From: Flavobacteriales bacterium
Lineage (GTDB): Bacteria > Bacteroidota > Bacteroidia > Flavobacteriales_D > Sanyastnellaceae
Direction of reading: 5' to 3'
Length of the DNA: 51,085 nucleotides
Assembly (NCBI GenBank): GCA_947504275.1
Contig: CANNHA010000004.1
Coordinates: 1 to 51,085 of the forward strand
Shown here: positions 16,576-26,222 of the stretch, piece after piece
How the letters are laid out: each line of letters begins with the position of its first letter
Position numbering within the stretch: position 1 is the first letter of the stretch
Program-made: the position numbers and the translations under genes
The notes under the pieces: generated by a model
Databases searched by the model: none
What the model was told of the DNA's origin: nothing
The model's input: the letters and a program-made list of their open reading frames with translations, nothing else

Positions 16576-19065
16576 CTACATAAATTTAGAAATGGCCTCT
16601 CCCCGATTCTTGGTCAGAATGCGGTAATCCAGAAAATAAACCAGCCTAAAGCTCACGCTGCCGCTGATAGGAATTTGGGCCGTGGTTTTGAAATCATCCA
16701 ACAAATCAGTAGGAATCTCTGAAACCTCGTCAATTTGACTCCATTTCCAAGCAAAGTTTAATTCACTACCTGGTGTAAAATTCCATTTGTAGAAAAAGTC
16801 AACCGTAAATGAATTGAAATTTCTGTTGGCAAGGGAAGATGATGATCCTTCTTCCCAGCCATTATAATCTGTCGCTGTCAATTCACCATTGCCATCCAAT
16901 TCATAAAACTGATGATAGCGAGAGTAGCCCCAGTAGTGCCTTACTCTGCAATTGAATGACATCAAGGGATTCACGGCGTAGGTTGCTGTTAGCACATTGG
17001 TATGCGATATGGCATCTCGTCGACCAAATACAGGGGTATTATCCTTGGTATCATGGAAAGTAGCAAATCCTATATCACCAAAATGCTGTTGCAAGCTATA
17101 TACATAGATCAACATCCAATGATCATTGACCCTGTAGCGAGGAGACAATCTGAAATTCTGAATGGTTCTGTCTCTGTCTTCGTAAATACCATATCTAACG
17201 CCTGCATCGATGGCGAACTGCTTCCTATAATCTGTTGAAATCCATCCACCAATCTCAACATGAGCAAAATCATGAAACTTCATACCCCATACCCTGGGCT
17301 CAAAGTAATTGTATGCTCTGACAGGTTCTGTATGCATAGAAACATTGTACGTGGTAAACTTTTTGGTATTTAAACCCAATTCCCAATCGATTTCCAAACT
17401 AGAGAAAGCTCTTGGCGCATAAAGACTTTCTCGAGCCACATTTAGCTCACTCCACATGCGGTTAAAGGGGCCAAATGGCTTATACAATCGATAAGCCAAG
17501 TTGATGTATTGACCCCATGAATTGTTGGCTTGCAGATAGCCCAAATCATTGGGATTGTATCCATCACTCTCCATATAGTAACCGGTGGAACCAGTCAAAT
17601 TTCCACTTAACCTGGACAACGCGGCTCCGTGTGAAAATCCCTTTTGATTCAATTTCTGATTGGAGAAATATTGTGCTCCTCTTCGCAAAGAGGAGGCTCC
17701 CCATGAATAAATGGACCAATCATTGGCCTTGTCCTTAAACTCAAAATTATAGGCAGAAACATTTGCATCATATATTGAACCAGCCCTTGTCACATTGGTA
17801 TTGGTATAAGTAATGTATGAATTGTTTTTCAAGTTCTGATCCATCACAAAAACATTGTAATTGGATAAGGGCTGAGTCTCTATTTGACGCTCAGCACCTG
17901 CAGAATCCCGCACAGTGGCATAGGAAGGTGCTGTGACACTATTCATTAGACCAATCCCCGTGTTGCCTTTGGTCCTACCTGATAATTTTGTACTATTGAA
18001 CAACTGACTTTGCATGGGATTATTGACAACAACATCCCCAGCATTCAATTGACCATACAAATCATATGCACCAACAGGAGCTCCACCAACGCGCCTAGAA
18101 TAAAAAATTCCAGACTTGTTGAACAGTTCAGTTCCTTCCATAAAGAAAGGCCGATTGTCTTGAAATTCAATCTCAAAAGGTGTTAGATTCAAGATCAGCT
18201 GATCACTGATTGTCTGACCAAAATCTGGAATCAAAGTAGCGTCCAATGTGAAGGCATCATTCAAACCCATTTTAATGTCCATCCCTCCATTGTAAGAAAA
18301 ACTGGAAGGACTGCCTTCAGCGTAATTGTAATAGCCACTCAGATAAGGAAACAAAAAAAATCTTCTTGGCGTTTTGATGTCCTTTATACCTTTCAATTTG
18401 CCCATTTGGGCCAATTCACCTGGACCATTGGGGTTTACTGGATTCCATTGTGAAACCTCACGATGCCTTCTGATCTCTCTTGCAAAATTGATGTCCCATT
18501 CTTGTACGTCCTTATCTGGAAAACGCAGGGCCGCAAAAGGAATCTTAAACTCCGCGCACCACCCCAGCTCATTGATGTGCACTTTGCAATCCCAAACTGC
18601 ATTCCAACTTACATCAGGCTCTTTTTCTCCTGCCGTTACTCGACCGTCCCATTGTTCGCCCCAAGGGGAAACCGCAAACGAAAATCCATTGATACCATCC
18701 TGATAACAATTGATGGTAATGGCACACCAATCGCTATTCCCATCTCCATCTCGTCCAGAAAGTTGTTTTAAAATACTATCCGGATGATTATCATGACAGA
18801 AGAATCCTAAATAAAGAGCCTCCTGGGTGTAAACCACTTTTACCTCACTGGGTTGGGTTACGGGTCCGCCTGGCACTGGCAATTGCTCCGTAAAATCTAC
18901 AGCACTTGACACATCTCCCCAAATCTCAGGTTCTAAAATACCATCCAACTTTGGAGGACGGGAAACCAAAGAAGCTTCTAGCACATGCTGAGCAGATACT
19001 TGAATAACGCAAATAGCAAAATACAAAATCTGTAAAACAATAATGCGGTAACCTTGTTTTTTCAT
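16576..19065 (-). CDS. DUF5916 protein with N-terminal carbohydrate-binding (CBM9-like) domain
   Basis: Secreted or outer-membrane protein of 829 residues. After a signal peptide (cleavage near VSAQ, about residue 25) comes a CBM9-like domain (about 35-215: RPPKLDGILEPEIWGD, LYLGFFCHD, AEFKIPFAALRF). A long DUF5916 region follows with many beta strands, compatible with an outer-membrane barrel, including RPFFMEGTELFNKSGIFYSR, a family hallmark. The ATG at 19065 is chosen over a longer frame that would run into the divergent TonB receptor gene. TATTTTTG at 19072-19079 supports this start. The natural ligand is unknown. Confidence 0.88.
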   Translation of the reverse strand: MKKQGYRIIVLQILYFAICVIQVSAQHVLEASLVSRPPKLDGILEPEIWGDVSSAVDFTEQLPVPGGPVTQPSEVKVVYTQEALYLGFFCHDNHPDSILKQLSGRDGDGNSDWCAITINCYQDGINGFSFAVSPWGEQWDGRVTAGEKEPDVSWNAVWDCKVHINELGWCAEFKIPFAALRFPDKDVQEWDINFAREIRRHREVSQWNPVNPNGPGELAQMGKLKGIKDIKTPRRFFLFPYLSGYYNYAEGSPSSFSYNGGMDIKMGLNDAFTLDATLIPDFGQTISDQLILNLTPFEIEFQDNRPFFMEGTELFNKSGIFYSRRVGGAPVGAYDLYGQLNAGDVVVNNPMQSQLFNSTKLSGRTKGNTGIGLMNSVTAPSYATVRDSAGAERQIETQPLSNYNVFVMDQNLKNNSYITYTNTNVTRAGSIYDANVSAYNFEFKDKANDWSIYSWGASSLRRGAQYFSNQKLNQKGFSHGAALSRLSGNLTGSTGYYMESDGYNPNDLGYLQANNSWGQYINLAYRLYKPFGPFNRMWSELNVARESLYAPRAFSSLEIDWELGLNTKKFTTYNVSMHTEPVRAYNYFEPRVWGMKFHDFAHVEIGGWISTDYRKQFAIDAGVRYGIYEDRDRTIQNFRLSPRYRVNDHWMLIYVYSLQQHFGDIGFATFHDTKDNTPVFGRRDAISHTNVLTATYAVNPLMSFNCRVRHYWGYSRYHQFYELDGNGELTATDYNGWEEGSSSSLANRNFNSFTVDFFYKWNFTPGSELNFAWKWSQIDEVSEIPTDLLDDFKTTAQIPISGSVSFRLVYFLDYRILTKNRGEAISKFM

Positions 19066-19071
19066 CGGTAG

Positions 19072-19079
19072 CAAAAATA
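19072..19079 (-). promoter_or_regulatory. -7 promoter element TATTTTTG for the DUF5916 gene
   Basis: Perfect TAnnTTTG match on the minus strand, 6 bases before the ATG. It lies back to back with the plus-strand element at 19086-19093, so the two promoters must overlap. Confidence 0.55.
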
Positions 19080-19085
19080 ACCTAC

Positions 19086-19093
19086 TACTTTTG
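19086..19093 (+). promoter_or_regulatory. -7 promoter element TACTTTTG for the TonB-dependent receptor
   Basis: Perfect TAnnTTTG match, 6 bases before the ATG at 19100. It rules out the in-frame TTG at 19091 as the start, since that codon is part of the element. Confidence 0.55.
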
Positions 19094-19099
19094 CACACG

Positions 19100-21517
19100 A
19101 TGAAATTTTTAACGCATTTCTTTTTGCTCTGCCTGATAACTGGCGCCCCTGCTTTTTCATTTGCCCAAGAAAAATACACCATCAGCGGTGAAGTTCGCGA
19201 ATCACGAACTGGAGAAACAATGATCGGAGCTGTCGTTTTCTTGGCAGGCACTCCTTATGGAGCAACAACCAACAATTTCGGCTACTACAGCATTACAGCA
19301 CCCGCTGGACAGTATCAACTAAAGATAAGTTTTGTTGGTTTTCAAGAAATTGTGCAATCCATTCAATTAAATAAAAACGAACTGCTCAATTTTAATTTAG
19401 AAGAATACAATAGCCGTGATTTGGTGATTCAAGCAGACCGAAATAGAAACACAGAGAGCACGGATATGGGACGCATTGAGCTACCGATTGATCAAATCAA
19501 AAAGTTACCTGTCGTTTTTGGAGAGGTGGACATATTGAAAACTATTGCGCTTTTACCGGGTGTTCAAAGCGCGGGTGAAGGAAATACCGGTTTCTATGTG
19601 CGTGGAGGCGGGATTGATCAAAACCTCATTTTATTGGATAATGCCACTGTTTACAATGCATCCCACCTTTTTGGCTTCTTTTCCGTTTTCAATGCGGATG
19701 CTGTAAAAAACATTGAGTTATTTAAAGGTGGCGTTCCTTCCGGATATGGAGGCCGTTTGTCCAGTGTTTTGGACATTTCATTGCGCGACGGCAACTACAA
19801 AACATTCCATGGTACCGGTGGTGTTGGAACCATCGCTTCTCGGTTTACAGCTGAAGGTCCAATTAAAAAAGACACTTCATCCTTTATCATTTCCGGAAGA
19901 AGAACATACATCGATTTTCTATTAAAACCGCTCATCAACAAACGCCCCAATATCCAAGGAACGGGCTACTATTTTTACGATCTCAATGCCAAGTTCAACT
20001 ACAAATTGAGCAGCAAGGATTGGATATCTATCAGCGCATATTTAGGTCGTGATGTCTTTAGCTTTAACAGCGCCAAAGCTGGATTTTCCACCAAAATTCC
20101 ATGGGGCAATGCTACTAGTACTTTGCGTTGGAACCATGTCTTTAGTCCAAAGCTTTTCATGAATACATTGTTTTACTTTACAGACTATTCATTCAGTTTC
20201 GAGGGAGGGCAAGAGGAGTTTACTTTTGGGTTAAAGAGTGGTATCCGTGATTATGGATCTAAAATACAATTCAGTTATTTCCCCAATCCCAACCACAAAG
20301 TCAAATGGGGTGTTGATTACACCTATCATATTTTCACGCCCAACAATACCTACGCCACCAGTGGAGACACCCAATTTAACTTGAACAATAGCAGCCGATT
20401 GAACTCACATGAATCCGCCGCATACATTCAGGATGAATGGGATATCAATGAAAAATTCAAAGTCAACATTGGATTAAGACAAAGCTACTTCTTGCACACA
20501 GGAGCATTTACCCGCTACATATATCCAGAAACTACTGGACTTATTGGGGCTGGTTCTCCCCAAACCGTAACATATGGAAATGGAGAGAAAGTAGCAGATT
20601 ACTGGGGCTTTGAACCCCGAATTTCAGGTAGATATTTGATTAAAGAAGGAGCCAGTATCAAGGCTGGATACAACAGGAATTTTCAATACATCCATCTCAA
20701 TAGCTTTTCCCCAACATCTCTGCCAACAGATGTCTGGTTGCCAAGCACAGATAGATTAAAACCGCAATTCTCTGACCAATACAGCATTGGATATTTCAGT
20801 GACTTCAACGAAAACAAATGGGAAAGCAGTGTTGAAATATATTACAAAGACATGTTCAATGTTTCCGAGTACCAAGAAGGCGCCGACCCATCACAGACCG
20901 TAAACGACAACATCGATAATTTGCTTTGGTTCGGTAAGGGTTGGAGCTATGGAGCTGAATTCTTTTTGAAACGCAATACGGGCAATCTAACGGGCTGGAT
21001 TGGATACACCTGGGCCAAGACGATGCGTCAATTTGATGAAATCAATGAAGGCAGGGCATTTCCTTCAAGATGGGACAGAAGACACGATTTTAATTTTGTC
21101 ATGAATTACAAAATCAATGAACGTGCTGACATAGGATTTGTTTTTGTTTACGCCACTGGAAACGCCATAACGTTGCCAACCTCTCGATATTTCTATCAAG
21201 GTAATGTCATTGATGTCTATGGTGACAGAAACAGTTTTAGAATGGCACCATACCACCGATCTGACATTTCTTTAAACCTGATCTCTAAAAAGAGCATTGA
21301 ACGACAAGAGCGGGCTAAGCTCAATCCACATCTCAATACCCGAGTATTTATTTCGAGCTGGAATTTCAGTATTTACAATCTTTACAACAGAAGAAATCCA
21401 TACTTCATCTATTTTGCAGCTGAAGGAGACTTTAGTCAAGGCACTTTTCAAACCAAAGCCTACCAAGTTAGTCTATTCCCAATTTTACCTAGTGTAACCT
21501 GGAATTTTGAATTTTAA
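19100..21517 (+). CDS. TonB-dependent receptor with carboxypeptidase-regulatory-like N-terminal domain
   Basis: Outer-membrane active transporter of 805 residues. A signal peptide (to about residue 23, FSFAQ) is followed by a CarboxypepD_reg-like domain (about 25-110: ISGEVRESRTGETMIGAVVF, NFGYYSITAPAGQYQLKI). The plug (about 115-230: LLPGVQSAGEGNTGFYVRGG, DNATVYNASHLFGFFSVF) and a 22-strand-type barrel follow, ending in SVTWNFEF. The ligand is not evident; no SusD partner is adjacent, so a classical polysaccharide-utilisation locus is unlikely. The stop overlaps the ATG of the ABC transporter by one base (TAATG), so the two are cotranscribed. Confidence 0.92.
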   Translation: MKFLTHFFLLCLITGAPAFSFAQEKYTISGEVRESRTGETMIGAVVFLAGTPYGATTNNFGYYSITAPAGQYQLKISFVGFQEIVQSIQLNKNELLNFNLEEYNSRDLVIQADRNRNTESTDMGRIELPIDQIKKLPVVFGEVDILKTIALLPGVQSAGEGNTGFYVRGGGIDQNLILLDNATVYNASHLFGFFSVFNADAVKNIELFKGGVPSGYGGRLSSVLDISLRDGNYKTFHGTGGVGTIASRFTAEGPIKKDTSSFIISGRRTYIDFLLKPLINKRPNIQGTGYYFYDLNAKFNYKLSSKDWISISAYLGRDVFSFNSAKAGFSTKIPWGNATSTLRWNHVFSPKLFMNTLFYFTDYSFSFEGGQEEFTFGLKSGIRDYGSKIQFSYFPNPNHKVKWGVDYTYHIFTPNNTYATSGDTQFNLNNSSRLNSHESAAYIQDEWDINEKFKVNIGLRQSYFLHTGAFTRYIYPETTGLIGAGSPQTVTYGNGEKVADYWGFEPRISGRYLIKEGASIKAGYNRNFQYIHLNSFSPTSLPTDVWLPSTDRLKPQFSDQYSIGYFSDFNENKWESSVEIYYKDMFNVSEYQEGADPSQTVNDNIDNLLWFGKGWSYGAEFFLKRNTGNLTGWIGYTWAKTMRQFDEINEGRAFPSRWDRRHDFNFVMNYKINERADIGFVFVYATGNAITLPTSRYFYQGNVIDVYGDRNSFRMAPYHRSDISLNLISKKSIERQERAKLNPHLNTRVFISSWNFSIYNLYNRRNPYFIYFAAEGDFSQGTFQTKAYQVSLFPILPSVTWNFEF

Positions 21518-23373
21518 TGAAATCACTCGCCTACCTAAACAAGTATTTATGGAAGTACAGAGGCCGCATGATGGCAGGCTTTTTTTTCATTCTACTTACC
21601 AATATTTTCAATGTCTATGCCCCCCAAATTATCGGTGAAGGAATTGACTTTGTTGCCACACTAATCCGCGAGCAAGAACAAATTCAAAAAAATGATGTTG
21701 TCATAAAAACCCCTGAATCGCTGCATTGGATAAGTTCATTAACCGGATGGGGAGATGCACTCACACTGAATGCGCAAAATTGGAAGGATTACAGCCTTTA
21801 CATCGGTTTGCTTCTGGCCACTGGTTACATCGTTGTGTATCTGATCAAAGGTTTGTTTCTATTTTATCAAAGACAAAGTCTCATTGTGATGTCAAGGCAC
21901 ATTGAGTACGACTTAAAGAATGAGATTTACCAGCAATACCAAAACTTGGATGTTTCATTTTACCGACAAAACAGAACGGGTGATTTAATGAACCGCATCA
22001 GCGAAGACGTCAATCGCGTTAGAATGTATTTGGGCCCTGCAGTTATGTACACCATCAATTTGGTCATCCTTATTGTCCTTTGCGCAGGTGTAATGTGGAA
22101 CATTGATGCTACGCTAACCTTGTATACTTTGGCGCCCATGCCGCTCATGATGGTGGGTATTTTCTATGTCAGTACAATCATTAATAAACGCACTGAGAAA
22201 GTTCAAAGGCAGCAAAGCAAATTGACAACCATCGTTCAGGAAACTTTCAGTGGAATCCGTGTCATCAAATCTTTTAGGAAAGAAAAAAAGCTTTCCAATG
22301 ATTTTCAAAATGAAAGTGATCAATACAAGGGATTACAGATGAAATTGGTAAAATCAGATGCTTTGTTTATGCCGGTTATCAGCATATTGGTTGGACTAAG
22401 CACCATTCTCACCATTTACATTGGCGCATCACAGGTAGAAAAAGGAGCTATAACGGTAGGGACAATTGTCCAATTTGTATTTTATGTCAATCAACTCACA
22501 TGGCCTTTTGCCAGTGTTGGTTGGGTAACCAGTCTTGTTCGGAAAGCAGAAGCCAGCCAAACGCGCATCAATGAATTTCTTCAGGCAAAACCCATCATTC
22601 AAAACAATCCAACTGTTTCTTCACCAATTCATGGAAACATCAAATGGGAAAATGTTTCCTACACTTATCCTGATACTGGCATTAAAGCCTTGAAAAATGT
22701 GAGCTTTGAATTAAAGCAGGGGCAATCTATGGGAATCATTGGCAAGACAGGATCAGGAAAATCAACACTTTTCCAATTGATGACCAGAAACTTTGACCCT
22801 ACCCATGGTGAAATTGCATTTGAAAATACTCCACTTCCTCAATTGGATTTAATACAAATAAGAAAATCCATCAGTTGGGTACCGCAAGAAGTTTTTTTGT
22901 TTTCTGATACCATCAAAAGCAATATTCTTTTTGGAAAAGATGATGCAAGTCAAGAAGATTTGATTGCCGCTGCAGATGATGCAGGTGTTCTTCAAGACAT
23001 TCTGCAATTTCCGCAACAATGGGAAACTGTTTTGGGAGAGCGAGGCATCAACATCAGTGGTGGACAAAAACAGCGGATATCCATTGCGCGTGCTTTCATC
23101 ACCAGTCCTCAAATTTTACTTTTGGATGATTGCCTATCTGCAGTGGACACAGCGACAGAAGAAAAAATACTTCGAGGTATCAAACGAAGAATGCAGAACA
23201 GAACCAGCGTCATCATTTCACACCGCGTGTCCTCTATTCAACATTGTGATTTGATATTGGTCTTGGATAATGGACAAGTGATGGAGAGTGGAAGTCATGA
23301 AGAACTCATTGCTAAAAAAGGAATCTATCATCATTTCTATCAAATGCAACATGAGCAAAATTCAACCTCTTGA
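21517..23373 (+). CDS. ABC exporter, fused permease and ATPase
   Basis: Inner-membrane half-transporter of 618 residues that should homodimerise. The membrane domain spans about residues 15-340 (six segments). The ATPase domain carries Walker A GKTGSGKST (409-417), the signature ISGGQKQR and Walker B ILLLDDCLSAVD. The catalytic glutamate after Walker B is replaced by Asp (LLDDC), a variation also common in lipid/drug exporters of this phylum. It resembles multidrug/lipid exporters of the MsbA/LmrA type; the substrate is unknown. It starts one base inside the stop of the TonB-dependent receptor gene. Confidence 0.93.
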   Translation: MKSLAYLNKYLWKYRGRMMAGFFFILLTNIFNVYAPQIIGEGIDFVATLIREQEQIQKNDVVIKTPESLHWISSLTGWGDALTLNAQNWKDYSLYIGLLLATGYIVVYLIKGLFLFYQRQSLIVMSRHIEYDLKNEIYQQYQNLDVSFYRQNRTGDLMNRISEDVNRVRMYLGPAVMYTINLVILIVLCAGVMWNIDATLTLYTLAPMPLMMVGIFYVSTIINKRTEKVQRQQSKLTTIVQETFSGIRVIKSFRKEKKLSNDFQNESDQYKGLQMKLVKSDALFMPVISILVGLSTILTIYIGASQVEKGAITVGTIVQFVFYVNQLTWPFASVGWVTSLVRKAEASQTRINEFLQAKPIIQNNPTVSSPIHGNIKWENVSYTYPDTGIKALKNVSFELKQGQSMGIIGKTGSGKSTLFQLMTRNFDPTHGEIAFENTPLPQLDLIQIRKSISWVPQEVFLFSDTIKSNILFGKDDASQEDLIAAADDAGVLQDILQFPQQWETVLGERGINISGGQKQRISIARAFITSPQILLLDDCLSAVDTATEEKILRGIKRRMQNRTSVIISHRVSSIQHCDLILVLDNGQVMESGSHEELIAKKGIYHHFYQMQHEQNSTS

Positions 23374-23434
23374 TGTGAATCAAATTGGTAACTGACATCG
23401 GTCATCATTTCTTTTCATTCCACTTCTGATATTC

Positions 23435-23455
23435 GCAACTTAAACGAAAAGTTGC
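23435..23455. repeat. Inverted repeat directly before the start of the His-rich/copper ATPase operon
   Basis: Perfect 7-base arms GCAACTT and AAGTTGC around a 7-base spacer AAACGAA, ending one base before the ATG at 23457. It could be an operator for a dimeric regulator or an RNA hairpin that controls initiation. No promoter element is clear nearby. Confidence 0.6.
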
Positions 23456-23456
23456 C

Positions 23457-23843
23457 ATGCGCATAACCATAGATATCACTTCCGAGACCACGCTGAATGA
23501 TTTAAAACTAGCGTTTGCGCAGCATTTCTCGTATTTGAAATGGGAATTTTTTCGCAGGTCACATCAACATCACGAGGGCTCGCACAAGAAAGAAATGATC
23601 ACAGAGAATCCAAAAATGCACCATGTCTCTGATAAGATTGAACGCAACCATATCGAATTTCAAGATACAACATCAGTGCAAGATGTAGAGCAATTGCTTT
23701 GGGATGCTTTTGGACTATCTGTTCAGGTCTTTAGGAAGAGTGGAAATCTCTGGTTAGAAACCACAGTGACTGACCAATGGTCATTGGCCTACCAAAATGA
23801 ACAAGGTCGTGAACTCAGCGAACAATTCGACCGCAAGAAATAA
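23457..23843 (+). CDS. Conserved small His-rich protein preceding the copper ATPase
   Basis: A 128-residue cytosolic protein, not recognised as a named family, though its style (DLKLAFAQHFSYLKWEFF, LSVQVFRKSGNLWLETT) looks like a compact conserved Bacteroidota protein. Two alpha/beta halves flank a His cluster at residues 36, 38, 39, 43, 55 and 56 (SHQHHEGSH, KMHH), which might bind metal. It lies five bases upstream of the P-type copper ATPase gene, so the two are cotranscribed. A metal-related role is inferred from the His cluster and that neighbour only. Confidence 0.65.
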   Translation: MRITIDITSETTLNDLKLAFAQHFSYLKWEFFRRSHQHHEGSHKKEMITENPKMHHVSDKIERNHIEFQDTTSVQDVEQLLWDAFGLSVQVFRKSGNLWLETTVTDQWSLAYQNEQGRELSEQFDRKK

Positions 23844-23848
23844 TCAAC

Positions 23849-26188
23849 ATGAATTGCTACCACTGCGGTGAAAAAATCAGTGGCCTTGTTGTAACACATA
23901 ACAACTTATCATTTTGTTGTCATGGATGTCAATCTGTTTACATGCTTCTGGAGCAAAATCAAATGTGCTCTTTTTATGACAATCCTAAAAGAAAACTGAG
24001 CAAAGCTCCTTCCATTGAAAAATACAGTCACCTAGACAACACAGAAGTAGCCGCACAGTATATTCAATTCCGTTCCAATGAAAAAAATCTAATTCAATTC
24101 AGAAGCCCTTTCATACAGTGCGCTTCCTGTGTTTACTTATTGGAAAAACTTCATTTACTCCAAGCCGGCATACTAGAGAGCCGGGTGCATTTCTCTCAAC
24201 AATCTGTTGCCATTCAGTACAACCCGCAAATTATCACTCTTCGCCAATTGGTGGAGTGGTTAACCTATATTGGTTATGAACCTATCTTGGATCATGAAAA
24301 AGCAGACAATTCATTTTGGAAAAAAATTCAGAAAGATTATTGGATCGCCATTGCTGTTAGTGGATTTTGCTTTGCCAACATCATGTTGCTCAGTTTTCCT
24401 GAGTATCTCCATTTGGACATGTCAGATGCCAAGGAGATGACATTTCTTTTTAGATGGATCAATATTGTCCTTGCCACACCAGCGTTATTCTGGGGAGGTA
24501 GAACATTCTTTTTAAAAACAATTCAAGGCCTTAGAGCCAAAACCATTCCCATTGACGCTCCTTTGGTACTGAGCTTACTACTCACATTTTCGAGATCTAT
24601 CTATGAAATCATTTCTGGAACCGGAGCCGGCTACCTAGATTCGATGACTGGAATAATTTTCTTCATGCTCATTGGAAGATACATCCAAGAATCTACTCAA
24701 CATCGACTTCACTTTCAACGAACCTACAAATCGTTCTTCCCCATCAGTTCGTTGCGCATCAAAGACAAAAAAAGGGAATGGATTGCTTTGTCTGAAATCA
24801 ATACTGGTGATGAACTTATTATTCATTCCCGTGAGATGATCCCATGTGATGGTGAACTGCTGAGTGACCATGCCTTGATAGATTACGCTTTTGTAACCGG
24901 TGAATCTAGGCCACAGGCTGTTCAATGTGGCGACAAACTATTTGCCGGTGGAAAACAAATGGGCGGGACATTTATCATGCGCGCCAATCAAAAAGTAGAA
25001 CACAGCTATTTGATTAACCTTTGGAATGACAATACCTCAGAAAAGAACAAAATAAAACAGACGTGGGTAGACCGATGGGCCAATCATTTCACATTGTTCT
25101 TACTGGGCTTAACTGTTTTGTCTTTTGTTTACTGGTTCAAATTAGATTGGAACCGAGGATTGCATGCCGCAACCACCATACTTATTGTTGCCTGCCCTTG
25201 CGCGCTTTTGCTCTCATCTGCATTTACGCAAGGAGCTGCACTTTACCAATTGAGTAAAATCGGATGCCATGCGAAAAACGCTCGTGTGCTAGACACATTA
25301 GCATCTGCCAATTATATAGCTTGGGATAAAACAGGTACAATTACCACCAAAGATGTTCAAGTAGAATGGAAGCTACAACCAGAATCAAATCACCTTCCAG
25401 CCGTTCATATTTTGGCACAGCAATCTACCCACCCCATCAGTCAATCGTTGTGCAATAAAACAAAAAATTACCATCAGGATACTCCTGTTTCACAATTTAT
25501 AGATGAGCCGGGAAAAGGAATTTCCGCTATGATCAATGGTCAGTTTTACAAAATAGGAAATGCAGAGTGGGTTGGTGTGAAAGCGCTCAACAATATCAAT
25601 GCTTACATCAGTTGTAATGGCAATATCATTGGAACAATATTACTCCATCATCCCATCAGGAAAGGGATGAAGAAGGTTCTGACACACCTGAACGAGTCAT
25701 TTGGACAAACCGTTCTAAGCGGAGACCCCATAAAATTCTCTACTGAAATATTGTCTATTCTACCTGCAGGTTGCCATCCATTTCATGGATTGAGTCCAGA
25801 ACAAAAAAGAAATCACATTTTACAACTTCAAGGACAAAACAAAAAAGTAGTCATGATCGGTGATGGCCTTAACGATGCAGGAGCACTGTCCTGTGCAGAT
25901 GTCGGCATAGCCATCACTGAAGATGCCTTTGGCTTTTCTCCATCCTGTGACATGATTATTGAAGGAAGACAAATTGATAAAATCCCTCAGATCATTCAAT
26001 ATGCAAAAGACCAACAAAGCATTGTCCGATGGAGTTTTGGAATTAGCCTATTGTACAACATAATAGGCCTATCTGTTGCCGTTCAAGGACAAATGCATCC
26101 ATTGATAGCGGCCATACTCATGCCCACTTCAAGCATTACCATCATGTCCTTTACATCATTGATGGCTTATTGGAAACGTCCTCGCTAA
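23849..26188 (+). CDS. CcoI/FixI-type copper-translocating P1B ATPase
   Basis: Inner-membrane Cu(I) pump of 779 residues. An N-terminal cysteine-rich metal domain (Cys3, Cys6, Cys23, Cys24, Cys27) is followed by an HMA-like domain with CASC (91-94). The membrane copper site is CPC (449-451), the phosphorylation site is Asp493 in DKTGT, and the hinge is GDGLNDA. The N-terminal HGC motif and the domain order match the FixI/CcoI group, which loads copper into cbb3-type cytochrome oxidase. However, no ccoNOPQ, ccoG or ccoS gene lies nearby, so a detoxification or other cuproprotein role is also possible. Confidence 0.9.
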   Translation: MNCYHCGEKISGLVVTHNNLSFCCHGCQSVYMLLEQNQMCSFYDNPKRKLSKAPSIEKYSHLDNTEVAAQYIQFRSNEKNLIQFRSPFIQCASCVYLLEKLHLLQAGILESRVHFSQQSVAIQYNPQIITLRQLVEWLTYIGYEPILDHEKADNSFWKKIQKDYWIAIAVSGFCFANIMLLSFPEYLHLDMSDAKEMTFLFRWINIVLATPALFWGGRTFFLKTIQGLRAKTIPIDAPLVLSLLLTFSRSIYEIISGTGAGYLDSMTGIIFFMLIGRYIQESTQHRLHFQRTYKSFFPISSLRIKDKKREWIALSEINTGDELIIHSREMIPCDGELLSDHALIDYAFVTGESRPQAVQCGDKLFAGGKQMGGTFIMRANQKVEHSYLINLWNDNTSEKNKIKQTWVDRWANHFTLFLLGLTVLSFVYWFKLDWNRGLHAATTILIVACPCALLLSSAFTQGAALYQLSKIGCHAKNARVLDTLASANYIAWDKTGTITTKDVQVEWKLQPESNHLPAVHILAQQSTHPISQSLCNKTKNYHQDTPVSQFIDEPGKGISAMINGQFYKIGNAEWVGVKALNNINAYISCNGNIIGTILLHHPIRKGMKKVLTHLNESFGQTVLSGDPIKFSTEILSILPAGCHPFHGLSPEQKRNHILQLQGQNKKVVMIGDGLNDAGALSCADVGIAITEDAFGFSPSCDMIIEGRQIDKIPQIIQYAKDQQSIVRWSFGISLLYNIIGLSVAVQGQMHPLIAAILMPTSSITIMSFTSLMAYWKRPR

Positions 26189-26210
26189 CGGAGGTTCCAA
26201 CCATTACTCC

Positions 26211-26218
26211 TATATTTG
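26211..26218 (+). promoter_or_regulatory. -7 promoter element TATATTTG for the 26223-27820 operon
   Basis: Perfect TAnnTTTG match ending 4 bases before the ATG at 26223, which predicts a leaderless mRNA. No good -33 element is visible. Confidence 0.55.
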
Positions 26219-26222
26219 TGTC

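Noticed and set aside
19100-21517. SusC-type receptor of a polysaccharide-utilisation locus
   Set aside because: No SusD homologue or glycoside hydrolase is adjacent; the partner gene is an ABC exporter.
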